Shown piece after piece: positions 61,648-64,000 of a stretch of DNA of 64,000 bases (its first letter is position 1; each line of letters begins with the position of its first letter). This DNA comes from Caballeronia megalochromosomata. Its GTDB lineage: Bacteria; Pseudomonadota; Gammaproteobacteria; Burkholderiales; Burkholderiaceae. The position numbers were made by a program, and so were the translations under genes. The notes under the pieces are model-generated. The model searched no databases and was not told the DNA's origin. It worked only from the letters and a program-made list of their open reading frames with translations. The stretch covers positions 1-64,000 of the forward strand of contig LRBF01000284.1 of the NCBI GenBank assembly GCA_001580565.1, given 5' to 3'.

Positions 61648-62364
61648 TCAGGCGCGATTGGCGCGGCGCAACGCGAAACCGCCAAACCGTGCACGCGGAC
61701 GGACGATCAGCGGCGGATGAAACATCCGCGCGCCGAGCTGGCTCGCGATCCATGACAACACGTTGCTCAGCACCAGATACGCGACGAGCACGACCGCGAA
61801 AGTCTGGATATAGAGCAGCGTGCGCGAGTTGATCACGGTCGCGGTCCCCGTCAGTTCGGGCAGCGCGATGGCGGACAACAGCGACGTGCCGAGCAACAGT
61901 TGAATCAGGTAATTGACGATGGCCGGATAAACCGCACGAGCGGCCTGCGGCAAGACGATCTCGGTGAAGATCTGTCCGCGCTCGAGGCCGAGAATGCCCG
62001 CGGCTTCGAGCTGCCCGCGCGGCACCGACTGAATGCCCGCGCGAAACACTTCCGACAGATACGCGCCGACGTTGAGTCCCAGCGCGATCACGCCCGCCCA
62101 GTAGGCATCGAGCGAAATCCCCGCCGAAGGCAAGCCGAAGAACACGATGAAGATCTGCAGGAGAACCGGCGTATTGCGGATGATCTCGACGTAAGCCCGG
62201 GCGATGAACCGCAGCACGGCGACCGGCGAGATGCTGGCCAGCGCCGCCAGCAGACCGAGCAGCAGCGCCAGCACGAACGCGAGAAGCGTCACCTGCAGCG
62301 TCAGCCAGCCGGCTTTCAGGAACTCAGGGACATAGCCCCACAAGGTTAGCCACTCGTAACTCAT
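61648..62364 (-). CDS. Polar amino-acid ABC transporter, permease
   Basis: 238 aa, about five or six membrane helices, EAA loop around EVFRAGIQSVPRGQLE. The two permeases should form a heterodimer. It lies 21 nt upstream of the other permease gene and 51 nt downstream of the binding-protein gene. Confidence 0.93.
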   Translation of the reverse strand: MSYEWLTLWGYVPEFLKAGWLTLQVTLLAFVLALLLGLLAALASISPVAVLRFIARAYVEIIRNTPVLLQIFIVFFGLPSAGISLDAYWAGVIALGLNVGAYLSEVFRAGIQSVPRGQLEAAGILGLERGQIFTEIVLPQAARAVYPAIVNYLIQLLLGTSLLSAIALPELTGTATVINSRTLLYIQTFAVVLVAYLVLSNVLSWIASQLGARMFHPPLIVRPRARFGGFALRRANRA

Positions 62365-62415
62365 TTCAGCCTCCGCATCGTTGCGGTTTCATGCGATATC
62401 GACATCACGCTTTCC

Positions 62416-63255
62416 TCAGAACTGCGGATTGAGCGGATAACGCGGATCGACGCCGAACCACTTCTTGTAGAGCTGTGCGTTGAGCTTCGACGCGTTGATG
62501 TTGAAGAGGAACAGATTCAGGTAATTGAGCCACGCCTGATCGCCGGCCTTCACGCCGAAGCCGTTGTATTCGAGCGGCACGAGGGCTTCGTTCGTGACGG
62601 TCAGTTCGGGGTCCAGCGTCGCCTGATACGCGAGGAAGTTGTTGTCCTCGATCATCGCGTCCGCCTGACCCTGCTTCACGGCGAGAATCGCAGCCTGCGA
62701 GCTGTCGTATTCCTGGATCTTGATCGGAATGTTCAGCGAGCGGACTTCGTCGCCGTTGGTCGAGCCCTTCACGGTCGCGATCGTCCGGTTGCCCATGTCC
62801 TTGACGGACTGAATCCCGCTGCTCTTCTTGACCAGCAACGCTTCACTCGCGACGACATACGGCGTCGTGAACTCGATGACCTTCGCGCGCTCCAGATTGC
62901 GCGTGAAGTTGCAGAACACGACGTCGACCTTGCTGGTCTGCAGGTTCGGAATGCGGTTCGCGCTCGTCGTGTTCACGACTTCGAGCTTCACGCCCATCTG
63001 CTTGGCGAGTTCCTTGGCCAGATCGACGTCATAGCCATCGGGCTGACCGGCCTTGTCATAGAAGCCGAACGGCGCGAAGGTCAGGCAGTCGCCGACGCGC
63101 AAGGTCCCGCGCTGCAGCACCGCCTGAAGCGTCGAAGAACCTGCCGTCGCGCCGCCCTCGGCCGGCGTGGAAACCTTTGTACACGCGGACAACGCCAGCG
63201 CCGCGCCGATGACGAACAGAGAGACAGTCCGGGCGCCTATGTTCGAGAGTTTCAT
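62416..63255 (-). CDS. Amino-acid ABC transporter substrate-binding lipoprotein
   Basis: 279 aa. A lipoprotein signal ends LALSA-Cys25, so the mature protein is anchored at the membrane. The family-3 binding-protein pattern (GTLRVGDCLTFAPFGFYD, GYDVDLAKELAKQMG, VEVVNTTSANRIPNL) follows. It is the first gene of the importer operon, which runs binding protein, two permeases, ATPase, IclR. Ligand probably a polar or acidic amino acid; exact ligand not determinable. Confidence 0.92.
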   Translation of the reverse strand: MKLSNIGARTVSLFVIGAALALSACTKVSTPAEGGATAGSSTLQAVLQRGTLRVGDCLTFAPFGFYDKAGQPDGYDVDLAKELAKQMGVKLEVVNTTSANRIPNLQTSKVDVVFCNFTRNLERAKVIEFTTPYVVASEALLVKKSSGIQSVKDMGNRTIATVKGSTNGDEVRSLNIPIKIQEYDSSQAAILAVKQGQADAMIEDNNFLAYQATLDPELTVTNEALVPLEYNGFGVKAGDQAWLNYLNLFLFNINASKLNAQLYKKWFGVDPRYPLNPQF

Positions 63256-63314
63256 GTGCAGGTCCTGATTGAAGAAAGGAAAAGGTAAGGAACCGGTTCC
63301 AGAACTGGCTTAGG

Positions 63315-63333
63315 CGACAGAATCCAACTGTCG
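63315..63333. promoter_or_regulatory. Inverted repeat CGACAG-N7-CTGTCG
   Basis: A perfect 6-bp inverted repeat with 7-nt spacer, directly beside the longer palindrome at 63339-63356, in the importer promoter region. It may be a second half of a regulator-binding region. Confidence 0.4.
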
Positions 63334-63338
63334 CTTGT

Positions 63339-63356
63339 TGTCCGGTATATCGGACA
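63339..63356. promoter_or_regulatory. Palindrome TGTCCG-GTATAT-CGGACA, candidate IclR operator
   Basis: An 18-bp near-perfect palindrome (16 of 18 positions symmetrical) about 85-100 nt before the binding-protein start. Size and symmetry suit an IclR-type dimer, and the regulator gene ends this operon, so autoregulation by this site is the simplest reading. A similar palindrome was not seen elsewhere in the window by eye. Confidence 0.5.
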
Positions 63357-63552
63357 GGCATCTGGCTAATCGGAATGGATTGAAGTGTTGGATAAGAGAA
63401 TTCCGAGCACAATCGGCCCGAACCCTAATCGCATGGCTTTTTTTGTTCGAGTAGCGAAAATCGGGCGAACGCGTGCAGCCGATCACGACAGCGCGTGATC
63501 GGCATCGATACAGCTCTCGATAGCAGTACGGGAATTTCCCTGGGCGGGAAAC

Positions 63553-63855
63553 CTATTGGCTCGCGCCCGCCCCGATCCCCGCCTTCTTCTGAGCGTTCTG
63601 CAAGTCCTGGGGATAGTTGGGGTCGTTCGCCCGGGCCGGGTTGTAGCCCGCGTCCTCGAGCTTCTTCAGCTCGGCGTTCTTCTTCGCGCGCGCCTGTTTT
63701 CGCGCGGCCTTTTTCTGTTCTTTCGTCATGGATGCGGCTTGCGCCGCGCCCGTTGCGGTTGAACCGGTATCCTGAGCGTATGAAAGCGGGGCGGTGGAAA
63801 CGCCCACGACGCCCATGAAGAATGACACAGCAATGCTTGCCAGCTTCGTTCTCAC
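63553..63855 (-). CDS. Small secreted DUF4148-like protein
   Basis: 100 aa with a signal peptide ending near residue 27 (APLSYAQ). The mature part is very Lys/Ala-rich (KEQKKAARKQARAKKNAELK) and ends LEDAGYNPARANDPNYPQDLQ, the pattern of the DUF4148 family common in Burkholderiaceae. It is likely periplasmic or surface-bound. Function of the family is unknown. The gene is divergent from the right-hand end of the window. Confidence 0.75.
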   Translation of the reverse strand: MRTKLASIAVSFFMGVVGVSTAPLSYAQDTGSTATGAAQAASMTKEQKKAARKQARAKKNAELKKLEDAGYNPARANDPNYPQDLQNAQKKAGIGAGASQ

Positions 63856-64000
63856 GGTGATTCTCCGTTCGCTTGGAGGACTTGCGTTTCAGGGGAAGTA
63901 TAGGCGTTCATGTCCGCGCTGCGTGGCCGGAACACATCATGCGATACTCGGTGCGAACCTGTGCCGCCTTTCATCGACGGCGACATGACATTCCGGAAAC
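63856..64000. other. Right edge of the window
   Basis: 145 bases upstream of the DUF4148-like gene, carrying its promoter. No gene is supported here. Confidence 0.4.

Larger units (their letters stand above)
63256..63552. other. Promoter region of the importer operon
   Basis: These 297 bases hold no gene. Two inverted repeats (63315-63333 and 63339-63356) lie 60-100 nt upstream of the binding-protein start and are the best candidate IclR operators. The right end must also carry the terminator of the minus-strand DUF4148-like gene, but I see no clear hairpin. Confidence 0.5.

Overview
The window looks like a chromosome or megaplasmid segment of a high-GC betaproteobacterium of the Burkholderiaceae (Paraburkholderia/Caballeronia/Burkholderia type). 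The grounds are the codon usage, a phasin next to a PHB-depolymerase-type esterase, a second RpoD-like sigma factor, small DUF4148-like secreted proteins, and a Burkholderia-style type VI secretion locus. No rRNA, tRNA, CRISPR array, insertion sequence or integrase was seen.

Region 1 (1-17193) is a non-ribosomal peptide locus. It holds the 3' part of one NRPS (partial C-A-T-C-A-T-TE). Two small genes on the opposite strand follow. Next is a tight unit of an alpha/beta hydrolase, a SyrD/PvdE-type cyclic-peptide exporter, and a second complete NRPS (C-A-T-C-A-T-TE). Both internal C domains carry the dual epimerisation/condensation signature, so the residue before each should be D-configured. 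Reading the A-domain pockets by eye gives Ala/Gly then Gly for the first NRPS, and an unassigned residue then Thr for the second. The second NRPS ends in a thioesterase with a Cys nucleophile (GHCVG), which is the most unusual enzyme in the window.

Region 2 (17209-29634) is mixed. It has an MFS exporter, an alpha/beta hydrolase, an SDR-cupin pair, a polyhydroxyalkanoate pair (esterase and phasin), a metzincin-like lipoprotein with a propeller-like C-terminus, a cold-shock protein with a long leader, a trypsin-like protease, an RpoD paralogue, and several small proteins of one apparent family.

Region 3 (29951-56150) is a type VI secretion system in two converging transcription units. The plus-strand unit encodes a 44-aa peptide, an unrecognised 511-aa protein, a FecR-domain protein, a membrane sensor with a CxxCH haem motif and HAMP domain, a Ser/Thr kinase and a PP2C phosphatase. 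The minus-strand unit runs hcp-tssA-tssB-tssC-tssE-tssF-tssG-tssH-DUF4280/PAAR-like-vgrG-tagH-tssK-tssL-tssM-tagF. The kinase, phosphatase and FHA protein form the known threonine-phosphorylation switch; the sensor proteins feeding it look atypical. No tssJ was found.

Region 4 (56314-64000) holds a small unknown gene, an ECF sigma/anti-sigma pair, a His-rich secreted peptide, a secreted hydrolase, a polar amino-acid ABC importer with an IclR regulator in one operon (two inverted repeats lie in its promoter region), and a small secreted DUF4148-like protein. Start sites were chosen by Shine-Dalgarno position where one is visible. Domain and substrate calls were made by reading motifs, without database searches.
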